Of a stretch of 64,000 bases of DNA, positions 11,866 to 22,728 are shown piece after piece. Under the pieces are notes generated by a model. It saw only the letters and a program-made list of their open reading frames with translations, was not told where the DNA came from and did not search any database. Source of the DNA: Pollenia angustigena (taxonomy: Eukaryota > Arthropoda > Insecta > Diptera > Polleniidae); contig OV884056.1 in the NCBI GenBank assembly GCA_930367215.1, positions 49,538,308 to 49,602,307 on the forward strand, in the 5' to 3' direction. Position 1 is the first letter of the stretch. The number at the start of each line of letters is the position of its first letter. The position numbers and the translations under genes are program-made.

Positions 11866-12350
11866 CCCAAAATTTGGAAGGACAGTTAATTGGACGTTTG
11901 GTGATTTCAAAGATCGACTTGAACCAGTTTCAATGCAGAAAAAACTTGATTGTTATATTATTTCAGTTAAAATCTTAGCCGAATTTTAATACCTTGTTGC
12001 GTCCCGTACGACAAGCATTCTCCCAACACACTTTCATATTTCAGAGTATTGCACATGGCCAAGTGATGGTTAAGCCAATTTGGTCTATTAAATAAACTTT
12101 CTACATAAACACTGATCCAGACAAATTTCTCTTTAACTTAACTTAAGTGGCTGGTATCGTCCCAAAAGTTTATACGGAAAGTTATGTGTGGGATTCATGT
12201 GGAATAATGTCCCATTTGGAAGTTAGGTGTTTTAATAGAACGACCTTGGCCAGTTTCAATACAGAACATACGTTATTGTTATTCTACATTTATTAAAATC
12301 TTAGGGGAATTGCATTACCTTGTTGCGTCCCGTATGACAATCATCGTCCT
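11866..12350 (+). repeat. Tandem duplication, about 330-bp unit
   Basis: CCTTGTTGCGTCCCGTACGA near 11993 is repeated as CCTTGTTGCGTCCCGTATGA near 12319. The upstream halves also align (CCAGTTTCAATGCAGAA and CCAGTTTCAATACAGAA, then TTAAAATCTTAG). Two diverged units in head-to-tail order; noncoding. Confidence 0.6.
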
Positions 12351-12370
12351 AACAAACTTCCATATTATAT

Positions 12371-13162
12371 ATGGAATAACTATATAGTTTTTCCAATTTC
12401 CAGCAGTTTTAATAAAAAAAGTAAAAAAATATCCCCTGTGTAGGACATTCTGAACTTTCGTCTAGTCTAACACTTTTTTACACTTTTATTTTTTTCCCCG
12501 TTTTTTTAAACCGTATAAATCTTCAACAACAATAATAAAAAGAGCCATAAAAATACTATAAAAAAATTCGAAAAAACACAATCTAATGAAACGACGATTT
12601 CCTTTTGTAGCAAATAAAAATAAAATTATAAACGACTAAAAGAACGAAGACTAAAATAAATACAACCATAAAATACTAATAAAATTTTGTTACGTTTATG
12701 CGTTGGCAAAAAAAAAAAGAAGAACTAAACATTTTTTAAGCTCCTTCTTCTCCCCTTTTTTGGTTTAAGGACTTTAATGTTCGTTTTTTTATAATAAATT
12801 TGGGTTTTTTTGTTGGTTCGTTGAATTTTTGTTGAACATCAAAGGCACGTAGAAACCATAAAAAAGAAATGAAACAAATTTTTATCAAATAAAATATTTT
12901 TCTTAAAAGGAAACCAGTGAAATGCAGCAATTGTAGCAAAATCTTTGTAATAACAATCAAGGGGGATATTTGAAAAATATGTTGTTGTGTTTCGCTTAAA
13001 AAGGTTGGAGTAACTTTAAAGGTATATTCGAATTTTTGGCAAAACAACTAACTACATTTAAGTTTTTATATAATCAAAATTAATTTTATTAACGTTGAAT
13101 GGATGAAATAAAATCTTTTCAAATTAAAAGGATGCAAGTAGATTTCGTTAATAATATGTACT
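12371..13162. other. AT-rich DNA, no gene recognised
   Basis: A 103-codon minus-strand frame at 12736-13047 is rich in F, I, K and L with no motif. I judge it a by-product of AT-rich sequence. Confidence 0.5.
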
Positions 13163-13952
13163 CACACCACCATAGTGGAGTGGGTATTTTGCGCTTTATG
13201 CTGATGTTTGTAACACCTTAAAATATTGTTCCTAAGCTCGCCTTTTAGTATACCGATCGACTCAGGATCACTGTTTGAATCAACCTATCGATGTCAATCC
13301 GTCCATCCGGCTTGCAGTCAATTTAAACTTTGTGGGCAAAGTACAAATCGCAATTTTGGATATATTTTGTTGAAATTTGTCAGAAGACCAAGGCTGTTGA
13401 AAATGTTCAGAATCGATCAATAATTTTACTAAGCCCACAAGCAAGCTTTTTTCCGGAATCAAGTCTTTGTGACCACAAACCTTCATATTACATTGGTTTT
13501 TAGATTAAATTTCGTTAAAACTTATTTGATGGCAATCTAAATCATCTTAGCTAATTTAATTGGAATCGGTCCTTATTTGACCATTACTCAGAGTAAAATA
13601 CTCCTCCCGAAGATAGTTTTTAATGCCATAACCTCCTTATAAACGTTGGTATTGTCATCAAATTTGGCGACAGTAGCAATGACAATCCAAAATTGTACAT
13701 AGGTTCTATATAAACCACCTCCCTCCCTAATTAAAGATAAAAAAATCTAACTATAGATGCAGACATCTAAATAATATTCGGCACAAAGCACTTTTACATC
13801 AATCTTAACATTATAACATAATTTTCTTCTGGCGGATCCAAGATTGCCCATGGGTCTCAAAAAGGGTATACTCTCGAAAATTTGTCTTTAAATTCTGTGG
13901 TGCACGGTAGCACAAGGTCGGACTTAACCGCCTATACTTTCTTACTTGTTTT
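13163..13952 (-). mobile_element. DINE-1/mini-me-like dispersed repeat, long copy
   Basis: On the minus strand it starts ACAAGTAAGAAAGTATAGGC and ends at GTGGTGTGAG, matching both ends of the copy at 468-748. It contains a CACCACCATAGTGG palindrome at its 3' side (13165-13178), as Helitron-derived DINE elements often carry a subterminal hairpin (family knowledge). It has no coding capacity. Confidence 0.6.
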
Positions 13953-14386
13953 GAAACCTTTTTGGTTACACCTTCTAGCTAAGAAACTCTGAGTTCTTGC
14001 TTAATTTAAAATATTTCCACTGATTCTCGAGTATTATTCCAGCTTAATGTTAAACGTAAAGTCTTTCTTAAATTAGCTCGAAAATCCCTTGCTTAATTTT
14101 AAGCCAGAGTCATTACACGATTATTGAAGGGGTCATATCAGTAACTAGTCGAGGGCCTATCTTTACCCTTGGGGCTACTAGGTCACCTGCTAACAGATAT
14201 GACTCTAATCAGCAGCGATATGCACGATCTAGCTCTAACAAGCTTGAGGTATTAGCTGCACCAATATATACAGTTCGAGAGGAAAAGGCTAAGAAGAAGA
14301 TGCCTCCTTAGGCAATCAGCTATAAAAATCTCAATGGAATAGAAAAAAATTTCAAGGAAAAAACAGCTTGCTTTTAATTAACGATA
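13953..14386. other. Unassigned DNA
   Basis: No coding frame or repeat was recognised. Confidence 0.5.
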
Positions 14387-14662
14387 CACTGAAAAAACAA
14401 ACCAATCCATCCGTACTTAAATCAAGCCAAAGCGGTGTCAATAGTCGGTGAGTACGAATTTCCTTAAATCAAGAAAAGAATGCTTGATTCGAGTGCACCG
14501 TACTTAAAATAATCCGAAAACAGGATTGACTTAATCAAAAGTGAGATAAAATTAATCTCAAACTGGGCTTGATTCAAGCATTTCTAAGATGGTCTTATCT
14601 CGACTCGTACTTGAAACAATCCTAAGGGCAGCATAGATTGATTCTAACCTAAACACTTACCC
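14387..14662 (+). mobile_element. MITE, CACTGAAA..TACTTAAATCAA family, copy 2
   Basis: It begins CACTGAAAAAACAAACCAAT right after a TA, then CATCCGTACTTAAATCAAG, and matches the inverted copy at 9140-9403 along its length. TA occurs again at 14663. The termini are not obvious inverted repeats of each other, so the right end is approximate. Confidence 0.6.
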
Positions 14663-14687
14663 TACAGAACCAGAAAAAATATTTTTA

Positions 14688-15134
14688 CAGTAGACGCTCA
14701 GAAATTCGAATCAGTAATTTCATTACATTTGGCGCTCTGAAATTAGAGTCCAAAATTCGAATTTCCGAGCATTTTTTTCTTTTTATTGTAATCACTAAAA
14801 TTTTGACAATTTTGTTTAACCAAATACAAAGTAAAAAGGGGAATCCCATTTTAAAAGATGATTTACAGATCTCGTTCTGTTAGAGTTTAAAAGTCTGTTT
14901 TTGTTGTTTGTATTACACATTCTAAATAAAGTCAAATTAACTGAATTGTCATTTTTTTTTTGTTATATTTCGTTAAGCTATTTATAGTTTCTATGTTAAA
15001 CAAACTTAAATTAAAAAAAGCATAGTTTTTAATATCTTTATAGTCAAATTTACCTATATTTTTGTATAAAAAAACCGTCCAGAAATTCGAATCCCCCTAA
15101 AAACAAAGTGATTCGAATTTCCGAGCGTGTACTG
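14688..15134. mobile_element. pogo-like MITE with TA target duplication
   Basis: The ends are CAGTAGACGCTCAGAAATTC (left) and, inverted on the right, CAGTACACGCTCGGAAATTC. TA flanks both sides at 14686-14687 and 15135-15136. The CAGTA start and TA target are typical of the pogo/Tigger branch of Tc1/mariner. The subterminal phrase GAAATTCGAAT recurs near 14750 and 15075. Non-autonomous, 447 bp. Confidence 0.8.
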
Positions 15135-15144
15135 TATTTTACTA

Positions 15145-15445
15145 ATCCGTTACACATTTGTTTCACTTTTGTTGTCTTCCGCCCTTTTTTTGCAGAAGAA
15201 TTCTTAATTATAAGACACTAGCCCGATATGGTTTTCGTAATCATTCTACTTTGAAAATATGATGTATTTAACTAAATAACTTAAGGAAATAGAATATGGG
15301 AATTGTTGCTTTTTATTTTACTTTTTAAACATGAAAATAACCTATATTTTGCTTCTTGTAGTGGCTGCAAATAGAATATGGGAATTATTGCTTTTTATTT
15401 TACTTTTTAAACATGAAAATAATCTATATTTTTCTTCTTGTAGTG
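15145..15445 (+). repeat. Shared MITE core with 82-bp internal duplication
   Basis: The core phrase AATTATAAGACACTAGCCCG, then CGTAATCATTCTACTTTGAA and GATGTATTTAACTAAATA, matches cores inside the elements at 11150, 21666 and 44729. The AGAATATGGGAATT segment at 15291 is repeated at 15373, a tandem duplication of about 82 bp with two or three mismatches. The element's outer ends were not found. Confidence 0.6.
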
Positions 15446-15897
15446 TTGTTGTTCTTTCAGCAACAAACTTTTCCAAGCACACGCGTATGCACGCATATTG
15501 GTTTTCGAAATTTATCCCATTTTGGATTGTCTTAAATACTTTTAAGTGTTGTTTGTACTAAAATTTTTGGGTTCGACTCGTTAGTTAATAGAAAAAACTT
15601 AAATTTAGTACGAGTTTTTTCGTTCTGTGTGGTCGTGAATAATAGCACTCTTGGTAAATGTGTTCTATAGACATTATATGGACAACAAACTAGATTTTAT
15701 TTTTATAAATTATATCCAAGAACTATTGCCCGACTTGAGCTATGTTTACACCTTATAAATATTTGACGTCCTGCACGTAACCACTAGTTTAAATAAAAAA
15801 AAAATTTTGCTTTTGAAAAACGTTTGCTATGAGATCAAACCTCATATTACAGGTTCTAAATTACATAAGACAATTATTTTCTAACAGATAAAGCTTA

Positions 15898-16254
15898 AGG
15901 CTAGTTTACACTATCTCACAAGTCTTACGTATGTATTCCATAATACTTTGTGAGATAGAAAATAATGAGTTTTGTTGCGACTGTCAAAAAATCGAATATA
16001 ACATAACAGTTTTTGTTCACACCATCCCACAAAGTATAAACACTCACACATGAAATAAAATGCAACCTTGATCCAATGAAAAGTATTACTGTTTAGAAAT
16101 TTTTCAAAAAACGATGAAGTCGTATGGCATGTCAAACTTTTTTTTCAAAATACTTGTCATTTTCATCACACATGCATTTAAACTATCAGACTTTTACATA
16201 TTACTTGAGTTTTTGACATTTATTAATACAAAGTATAATAGTGTAAACTAGCCT
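15898..16254. mobile_element. PIF/Harbinger-like MITE, TTA target
   Basis: AGGCTAGTTTACACTAT at the left is perfectly inverted at the right end, and TTA flanks both sides (15895-15897, 16255-16257). Three-base TTA duplications are characteristic of PIF/Harbinger elements. The interior is noncoding; a 74-codon frame there is incidental. Confidence 0.85.
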
Positions 16255-16287
16255 TTAGTGAATCAATAGAAATTGTCAAATATAAAG

Positions 16288-16581
16288 CAGTCGTCGATGG
16301 CTGCGAGTGTTAAACGGCAAGCCCTCTGAGGAGATTGAGTGGTTGCAATCGAAACATGTAAGGGTAACCTGTCCGTAAAAACGCCTGGGTTCGAGCCCAG
16401 CTTCAGTCAAGAATGAAAAATTATCAATAAATTTTAATTAATTTCATGTTGTAAAATTCCTTTCTTCATAAAAATAATTTAATGAAAATTAAATTTGATG
16501 AACTTTAGCCTAATTAAAAATATTAAAAAATTTGGATAAAAAAAACCATAAATAGTTCAACAAAATAACCACAATACTGAT
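16288..16581 (+). mobile_element. tRNA-Ser-derived SINE, single unit
   Basis: The 5' end (GCAGTCGTCGATGGCTGCGA, then GTGTTAAACGG) resembles the start of dipteran tRNA-Ser with its A box. CTGGGTTCGAGCCCAG at about 16385 is a B box with a T-arm-like stem. The body follows, then a 3' tail ending GTTCAACAAAATAACCACAA. TATAAAG flanks both sides (16281-16287 and 16582-16588), fitting LINE-mobilised insertion. RNA polymerase III promotion is inferred from the boxes. Related units occur at 19.9-20.7 and 38.2-39.2 kb. Confidence 0.75.
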
Positions 16582-16588
16582 TATAAAG

Positions 16589-18176
16589 CTAAAGTTGATC
16601 AATTTATTGGTCACGCTTCTTCTTGGATTTTTTATTTTTTTGTCAAATATTGGTTTGGTCTGAACATACCTTTATTAATATGATTTATGCCATACATTCT
16701 GATAAAAACAATTTTGAAACAAGCATGGACAATGAATGGCCAATTTAATGTGTGAAATACGATGCTTATATTAGAAATCAACTCTTAAAAATTTTACTAA
16801 CTCATATGGTTATTGCCGAGTATGACCATATTTACATTATGCAATTAACGCCGCAACTTTCGCTTGCAACTTTTTGTTTGTTAGCAAGAGGTGTAGGGAA
16901 GAAAACTGGGTTGAAAAAGTTGAAAAAATGCTTGAAAAAAATGTAAATGTAAATGTGAAAAGAGTTTCGTAGCAACTAGTTTAAAAGAAAATAGAAAAAA
17001 AACTCGGCGTTAATTGCATAGTCTAAATGCGGTCTAAGAGACATATCGTACAAATTTATCTGTTGCACTTTGATTTAAAATCTTGAATAATGGCCTAACA
17101 CAACTCTTTCTTATCTTAAAAAAAAGTTGTTTAATAAAAAATTTTGCTTAAGAATCCATTTCTAGATTCCACATTTCTTAATAAACGTGTTAGTCCACTT
17201 AGAAATTTTATGAATACAAAATATTTTCTTATACAATAACTTATCTTTATCATCTTTAATCACTGAAAGTTAAAATAATCTTTAAATAATGTAAACAATT
17301 TTCTTTGAAGATTGAAAAAATAACTTATATTTGTTTTGCCAACTCTTCCAGTTTGCCAACCAACAACAAAAAATTACAGCAATCTTAAAGTTTGACAAGA
17401 AAATTGTTTAAACTTAAGGCAGGAAACAATGACTTAGTAGATGGTTGCAGACAACCTACTAAACGCACAATGAGACATACAGACATGTTAAAAAGTTTCT
17501 ACCAGTAGTAACAAGGGGGTAAAGATGGGGCTGCTTTGAGGGTGAAACGAGTGTTAGATGTTCTAGGTGAGTGGCCTTTTTTAAAGGTTTTGACTGTCTC
17601 TAATTAAACGCCACACTTTAAAATCGTTGCTTTTTTAAAAATTCAATGGATCGATTACGGATGGCAACTGAGCTAAAGTTATGTTGCCAGCAGCGACATT
17701 ATGCAACGCCGCTTAATTTCAAGGCCTAATTTGGAAATTTATAGGAATATCAGTATTTTTTGACACAGATGATTTGCCGATCATGAGCGCTATGAAGCTA
17801 AAATTTTACCCGAAGTTCGGTTTCAAAGTCTCTTTTATTAAACTTTATTTGAATCCACAGGTAGGCCTGCCAAGTATCGGCCTCCTTTATTTTCCACATT
17901 AAACACTTAAAGGAGGAAACTAACAAACATGAGTCATTTCTTTTATCTTGTTCCTAAAAACATACATCTTGAAAGTTTTCTTTTATAAAATCTACAGAAA
18001 CTACATGCAAGAGAGAATGAGTTACTTCATGTTTTTATAACTTAAAATTAAATTTCAAACAAGAAAAGAGTTAAGTTTTTTCCTGCTTAACTTTGCTTAA
18101 GCCTCCTACTGTTATGCCAGAGCTTACAAATGCTTAAATATTTTTAAATAAGAAAATAATGTTAAAGTAGTTTTTA
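16589..18176. other. Unassigned AT-rich DNA
   Basis: Only short unconvincing frames are present. A segment at 15738-15850 just upstream of this cluster resembles part of the element at 18979-19194. I see no gene here. Confidence 0.5.
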
Positions 18177-18180
18177 TTAA

Positions 18181-18405
18181 CCCTAGAAAGACCATTTGTG
18201 TAAAATTTACGCACGCACTTTCGAAATTTTGCTTTTTCTTTCTTTGAAATTAGCACAAATCCGTTGCTGTGTATTTCGCACATCTCAGTTGTTACGTAGA
18301 CCTTTTTTGTGGCACATACGTGGCTGCGGTAGGTATTGGCAATTTCGAAATATATCGAGCCTATGGGTCAAAATAACGCTTAATAATTCTGTGAAACAAA
18401 AAAAA
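18181..18405 (+). mobile_element. piggyBac 5' terminal region, truncated
   Basis: TTAA (18177-18180) is followed by CCCTAGAAAGACC, the canonical piggyBac 5' terminus. The next ~200 bp track the moth IFP2 piggyBac 5' end as I recall it: GTAAAATTTACGCACGCA, TTTTTCTTTCTTTGAAATTA, AATCCGTTGCTGTG and ACATCTCAGTTG appear in the same order and spacing with scattered mismatches. The element stops at an A-run (18398-18415) that abuts the next MITE. No transposase gene and no 3' terminus (CTTTCTAGGGTTAA) were found, so this is an end fragment. The divergence suggests an old insertion. Confidence 0.75.
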
Positions 18406-18423
18406 AAAAAAAAAACAAAAAAA

Positions 18424-18874
18424 CAGCCTTAATACTTGCAACGCGAAATGACACTAGACTATTAATAGAGCAAATCATACATACATTGCACGATTTTTTC
18501 ATCTTTGAAGATCCCTAGTGAAATGTGATGCAGAAAATATTCGTGGAACATTTTAACCCTTTAAACTGCCGTTTTAGTATACTTTTGTGGGGAAGTTAAA
18601 AAAAGTAAAAAAATTACCCTTTAAATGAGTGTTAGAGGGTTAATAAATTCCAAGCAAAGAATCGCCATACAATTCTACTAAAGACATCTGAAATAGTATT
18701 TTAGCTCAGAAGTACATTAAGTATATTTTTTGACTTATACCAAACGTCTTTTCAGCAAATTCAAAAATTTTAGGGGCCGATATTTCGGGAAACCGACCTA
18801 ACTTTTCTAAACCCTTTGGCAGATTTTCTCTACCAATAGTCTAGTTTAATTTCGCGTTGCAAGTATTGAGGCTG
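18424..18874. mobile_element. MITE with CAGCCTCAATACTTGCAACG ends
   Basis: CAGCCTTAATACTTGCAACG at the left is inverted at the right (CAGCCTCAATACTTGCAACG), continuing through GCGAAAT, with one mismatch in about 27 bp. The interior is noncoding. It abuts the truncated piggyBac end and may have caused or sealed that truncation. The target duplication is unclear. Confidence 0.75.
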
Positions 18875-18978
18875 GCGGCCATGACCCGAATATTGTTGCA
18901 CTGCGTAAGAGATACGTTTTCAAAGAAATATGATGCCTACGTTGACTACTGAAGATTTGGATTACTGAAGAAGTCTTA

Positions 18979-19194
18979 AGGTATGTTCAGACCTAATAAC
19001 TATTTGAAGAAAAAATCTAAAAAAGCGTGACCAGCTTTATTTTTAACATCTTCTATTGATCAAATAAACTTTCTTTGTTAGAATAATGTTATTTAAAACT
19101 GCTTAATGATGTTAGATCTAGGCAAAATGTTTTGCAAGATAAAGCTAGCGGTCACGTGTAGGAAGTCAAATATTTAATATTTGTGAACATAGCT
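18979..19194. mobile_element. TTA-target MITE, AGGTATGTTCAGAC ends
   Basis: The left end AGGTATGTTCAGAC and inverted right end AGCTATGTTCACAA match imperfectly. TTA flanks both sides (18976-18978, 19195-19197). A partial relative lies near 15738-15850. It probably belongs to the PIF/Harbinger group like 15898-16254. Confidence 0.6.
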
Positions 19195-19200
19195 TTAGAT

Positions 19201-19388
19201 CAGTGATATCCACTCCATAGCCTCACGAGGCAGTCAATAATCGTATTTTTCACACATACACGGTAGGCAATTCACATGTATACAACAACTTTGTTCGTTT
19301 CAAAACATCAGACTATCATCAGTCTCTGCGACCGCACACAAGCACATAATATCTTTGTGTGCGTGCGTTCGGGGCTTGGTTATCACTG
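19201..19388. mobile_element. hAT MITE, 8-bp duplication CTTTAGAT
   Basis: The element runs from CAGTGATATCC to its inverted counterpart ..TTATCACTG. The 8-bp CTTTAGAT is exact on both sides (19193-19200, 19389-19396). A CAGTG terminus plus 8-bp duplication fits hAT. It inserted at the very edge of the preceding TTA-target MITE, so it is the younger of the two. 188 bp, noncoding. Confidence 0.85.
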
Positions 19389-19781
19389 CTTTAGATAATG
19401 GCAATGTAACTAATTTTTTTCGATTAAAACTCTTCCAAATCGCGATCCATTGTTTGAAAATACACATGAGTTGATTCTTCTCGAAAAAAAGAAGCCATAA
19501 GTATTAACTCGTACAGCGTATTCGGGAACATGCAAAATGGCAGCAAGCAAGGCAAGTCAATTACTTTTTGGTAAGAGGCATTCTACTTGATTTGAGACAA
19601 TATTTGCCATGTTAATTTTGAAATAATACGAAATGATGAATCAGTGCCACAATTTTTCGTAAGAAAATGCTAAACTTGTGCCTTGAAGAGTCAAACTTTT
19701 GTTTAGGATTAATATTATCAGCAGAGCTTGTCTGCGATAGCTTGCGCATAAATCCAGTGTTACTTTCAGTTGTCGCATTAA

Positions 19782-20838
19782 TTCTGGCAGTCGTGAACTA
19801 GTACTTTCTCGATTCGAAAACCATTTTATTTCTAATTCTTTCAGTCGATACTGAACGAATGGAAATTATTTTTTCAGTATTATTAGTATTGTGGTTATTT
19901 TATTGAACTATTTATGGTTTTTAATCCAAATTTTTAATATTTTTTAATTAGGCTTAAGTTCATTAAATTTAATTTTCATTAAATTATTTTTTATGAAGAA
20001 AGGAATTTTACAACATGAAAATCAATTAAAATTTATTGATAATTTTTCATTCTTGACTCAATCTGGGCTCGAACCCAGGTGTTTACGGACAGGTTACCCT
20101 GACATGTTTCGACTGCAACCACTCAATCTCCTCAGAGGGCTTGCCGTTTAACACTCGCAGCCATCGTCGACTGCTGACGTCATTAGTCAAACATCAATCC
20201 TTAAACCAAATTGTATTCAACCTTTGGTAGATCGAAATTTGCTTTGAATGATTATCTATTTTAATTTATTTTAACATGTTATTCCTTTACTTCTGTTTTT
20301 TCGTACTTTTGTCAAGAATTTTTCTTGAAGTTCAAAGTACATATTTTTTGTTTTTTCATTTTTTGTCTTTCTTATTCTTGTTGACCTTTTCAGCACAACT
20401 AGAAGGACAAATGCAAACATAGAGCTCGTGCCTTAGCTTTCACAATTATTAGTATTGTGGTTATTTTATTGAACTATTTATGGTTTTTAATCCAAAGCCC
20501 TCTGAGGAGATTGAGTGGTTGCAATCGAAACATGTCAGGGTAACCTGTCCGTAAACACCTGGGTTCGAGCCCAGATTGAGTCAAGAATGAAAAATTATCA
20601 ATAAATTTTAATTGATTTTCATGTTGTAAAATTCCTTTCTTCATAAAAAATAATTTAATGAAAATTAAATTTAATGAACTTAAGCCTAATTAAAAAATAT
20701 TAAAAATTTTTTCAGTATTGTGAAATTCAAATTAATGCTCTACAACACTGAAAAAATAATTCCGATTTGTTCAGTATTGACTGAAATAATTAGATATTAA
20801 ATTGCTTTCGAGAAAGTAATCGATCACGACTGCCAGAA
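19782..20838. mobile_element. TTCTGGCAGTCGTGA MITE carrying a nested insertion
   Basis: The outer ends are TTCTGGCAGTCGTGAAC (left) and the inverted TTCTGGCAGTCGTGATC (right). An uninterrupted relative is at 30732-30945, with the shared interior GATTCGAAAACAATTTTATT and CAGTCGATA. This copy is split by the SINE composite at 19882-20706. Joined across the insertion it would be about 220 bp, the size of the other copy. Confidence 0.8.
19882..20706 (-). mobile_element. Fold-back SINE composite 1, 13-bp duplication
   Basis: TTTTTTCAGTATT flanks both sides exactly (19869-19881, 20707-20719). Inside, a full tRNA-Ser-like SINE unit on the minus strand (to about 20180) is followed by a ~270-bp spacer. 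Then comes a 44-bp tail piece (20447-20490), then a plus-strand unit lacking its first ~35 bp. The two unit copies are almost identical to each other and clearly different from those at 38 kb. On the minus strand the order is inverted unit, tail, spacer, unit, the same as the 38-kb composite. Confidence 0.75.
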
Positions 20839-21665
20839 TCAGGCCTCTGCTTTTTACTACCGAGATTGTGTCGAGTCAATCTCATTCTTTACAAATTTCA
20901 ACTCAGATTGTTATTTCTCTCCTTTTTTTCCTGCAAGGCTCTTCTTAAAATCAATTTTGGCTAGAAAATATATTTTTAAGCTTTTGCAAGGCTTAAATAT
21001 GAAATGATTGCAGTCATTATGAGACGTTAATTAAGGATTCCTTTATTTGAGGCAAAAGTAGTGATCATTAACTTTGGCCTTATTTCAGCTTATATTAAGC
21101 GCTTTAAATTCGGGGTAAGCTCTGCAGATCTTCGCATGGGCATATTGTAAAAATTTAAGGCAAATATTCTGCTGGTCAAAGGAAGTTTTGCAATTAAAGT
21201 CGTACCGTTGAAATGATCATTAATAAAAACAAGAAAAGGCTTTTGACTGTTGCCCCAGCTGTGCAGTTTTATTTATATCAAGAGCATTTCAGGCCACAGG
21301 GTATTACAAGCAAAAATTAGCACAGATAATCCAACGAGTCTTTAAATTAGCTAACGGGCGCAAATATTACGATAGATATCATGTATGTTCAAAAGAGTCT
21401 TAAAGGATATATGGAATTAAAAGACATTACACAACATCACCAGTTCCAATGAGCATGCAAGGTCTAGGTCAAAATTAAACGACAAACTAAGTATCTGAGC
21501 ATCACTTTCCTTGCTAGGAAGCAAGAAGCCACGATGACATTTGCTTCCTTTAAAAAAACTTTCCTATGTATTCATTGGCAGACCAATTTAGAAAACCGTG
21601 TTTTTGCTTTAATGAAATGTTTGAATTTGTTGATTTTTTTCTAGATGTAAATATTGTTAAACGTA
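20839..21665. other. Unassigned DNA
   Basis: No gene or paired ends recognised. Confidence 0.5.
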
Positions 21666-22692
21666 CACTCACAATATTCTGTACGTAAAATTAACTAAAA
21701 TTGTTATATAAAATAAATAATTCAATTAAAAACCAGTCTACTTATTTTTCATTTATTTTTAACAAAAAGTTAATTTAATTTTTACTGTCAAAAATTCAAC
21801 ACCATATTCCGTAAAAACAATTAAATATTCAGTTATTTTTTAAAATTTTACTGTCAAAAAATTGACCCCATATTCAGTAAAAACAATTAAATATTCAGTT
21901 ATTTGATTAATATTCAGTAATTTTCGTTTACTCCACAAAAGAGCCCAATTTCTTAAAAATACCAGACAGACACCTGTCCGCTTGTTTGTTTTATAAGCGA
22001 GAGAGGGAGAATATTATTATTTACTTACCCTGTTACACACGTTTGTTTTACTTTTGTTGGACTGACCACGTTGTTTACAGAAGAACTCTCAATTATAAGA
22101 CACCAGCAGCATGACCGATATGGCTTCGCAATTATTTTACTTTTAAAATTTGATGTATTTAACTAAATTATTTTAACAAATAGAAAATGGGAATTGCTTA
22201 CACAAAACAAGCAATTCATTTTTTAAAGATAAGTAAAAATTAATTTTTGGTAGTAAAATTATATAAAATAACTGAATATGTTTTTACTGAATATGGTGTT
22301 GAATTATTGACACTAAAATTTTATAAAATAACTGCATATTTATTTGTTTTTACGGAATATGTAGTTAATTTTTTGACAATTAATTTATATAAGATAACTG
22401 AATATTCATTTGTTTTTACGGAATTCGCGGTCGAATTTTTGACAGTAAAAATTAAATGAACTTTTCGTTGCTTTAAATTACATTTTTATTTAATTTAACA
22501 TAAAGAAGAATTTAACTCAATTAACGGACAATATTAACTGCAACTGAAAATCCGTTTTAATATGCACTTAGTTTTCTGAATAACTGTTAGAATCAGTCAA
22601 AAATAAATTTGCTTAAAATTTTAAATGTTTATTTATTTAAAAATGATTTCTTAAATAAACTACAGTCCGTTACTGTAATAATATTGTGAGTG
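21666..22692. mobile_element. Fold-back element, TA target, subterminal tandem arrays
   Basis: The CACTCACAATATT termini are inverted and flanked by TA (21664-21665, 22693-22694). The right arm has three ~70-bp tandem units (22248-22445), each with ATAAAATAACTGAATAT..TTTTTAC.GAATATG..TTTTTGACA. The left arm (21780-21920) carries the same unit inverted, about twice. The centre holds the core shared with 11150 and 15145 (GAAGAACTCTCAATTATAAG at 22081). The 70-codon frame over the right array is just the tandem repeat translated. Confidence 0.75.
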
Positions 22693-22728
22693 TAATACTA
22701 TACTTAAGTTAAATAATCAAATATATTA

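Noticed and set aside
16360..16400. A possible tRNA gene from the B box CTGGGTTCGAGCCCAG.
   Set aside because: The spacing from the tRNA-Ser-like A box is too long for a tRNA, the acceptor stem is not closed, and the unit recurs as a repeat with duplications. Called a SINE instead.
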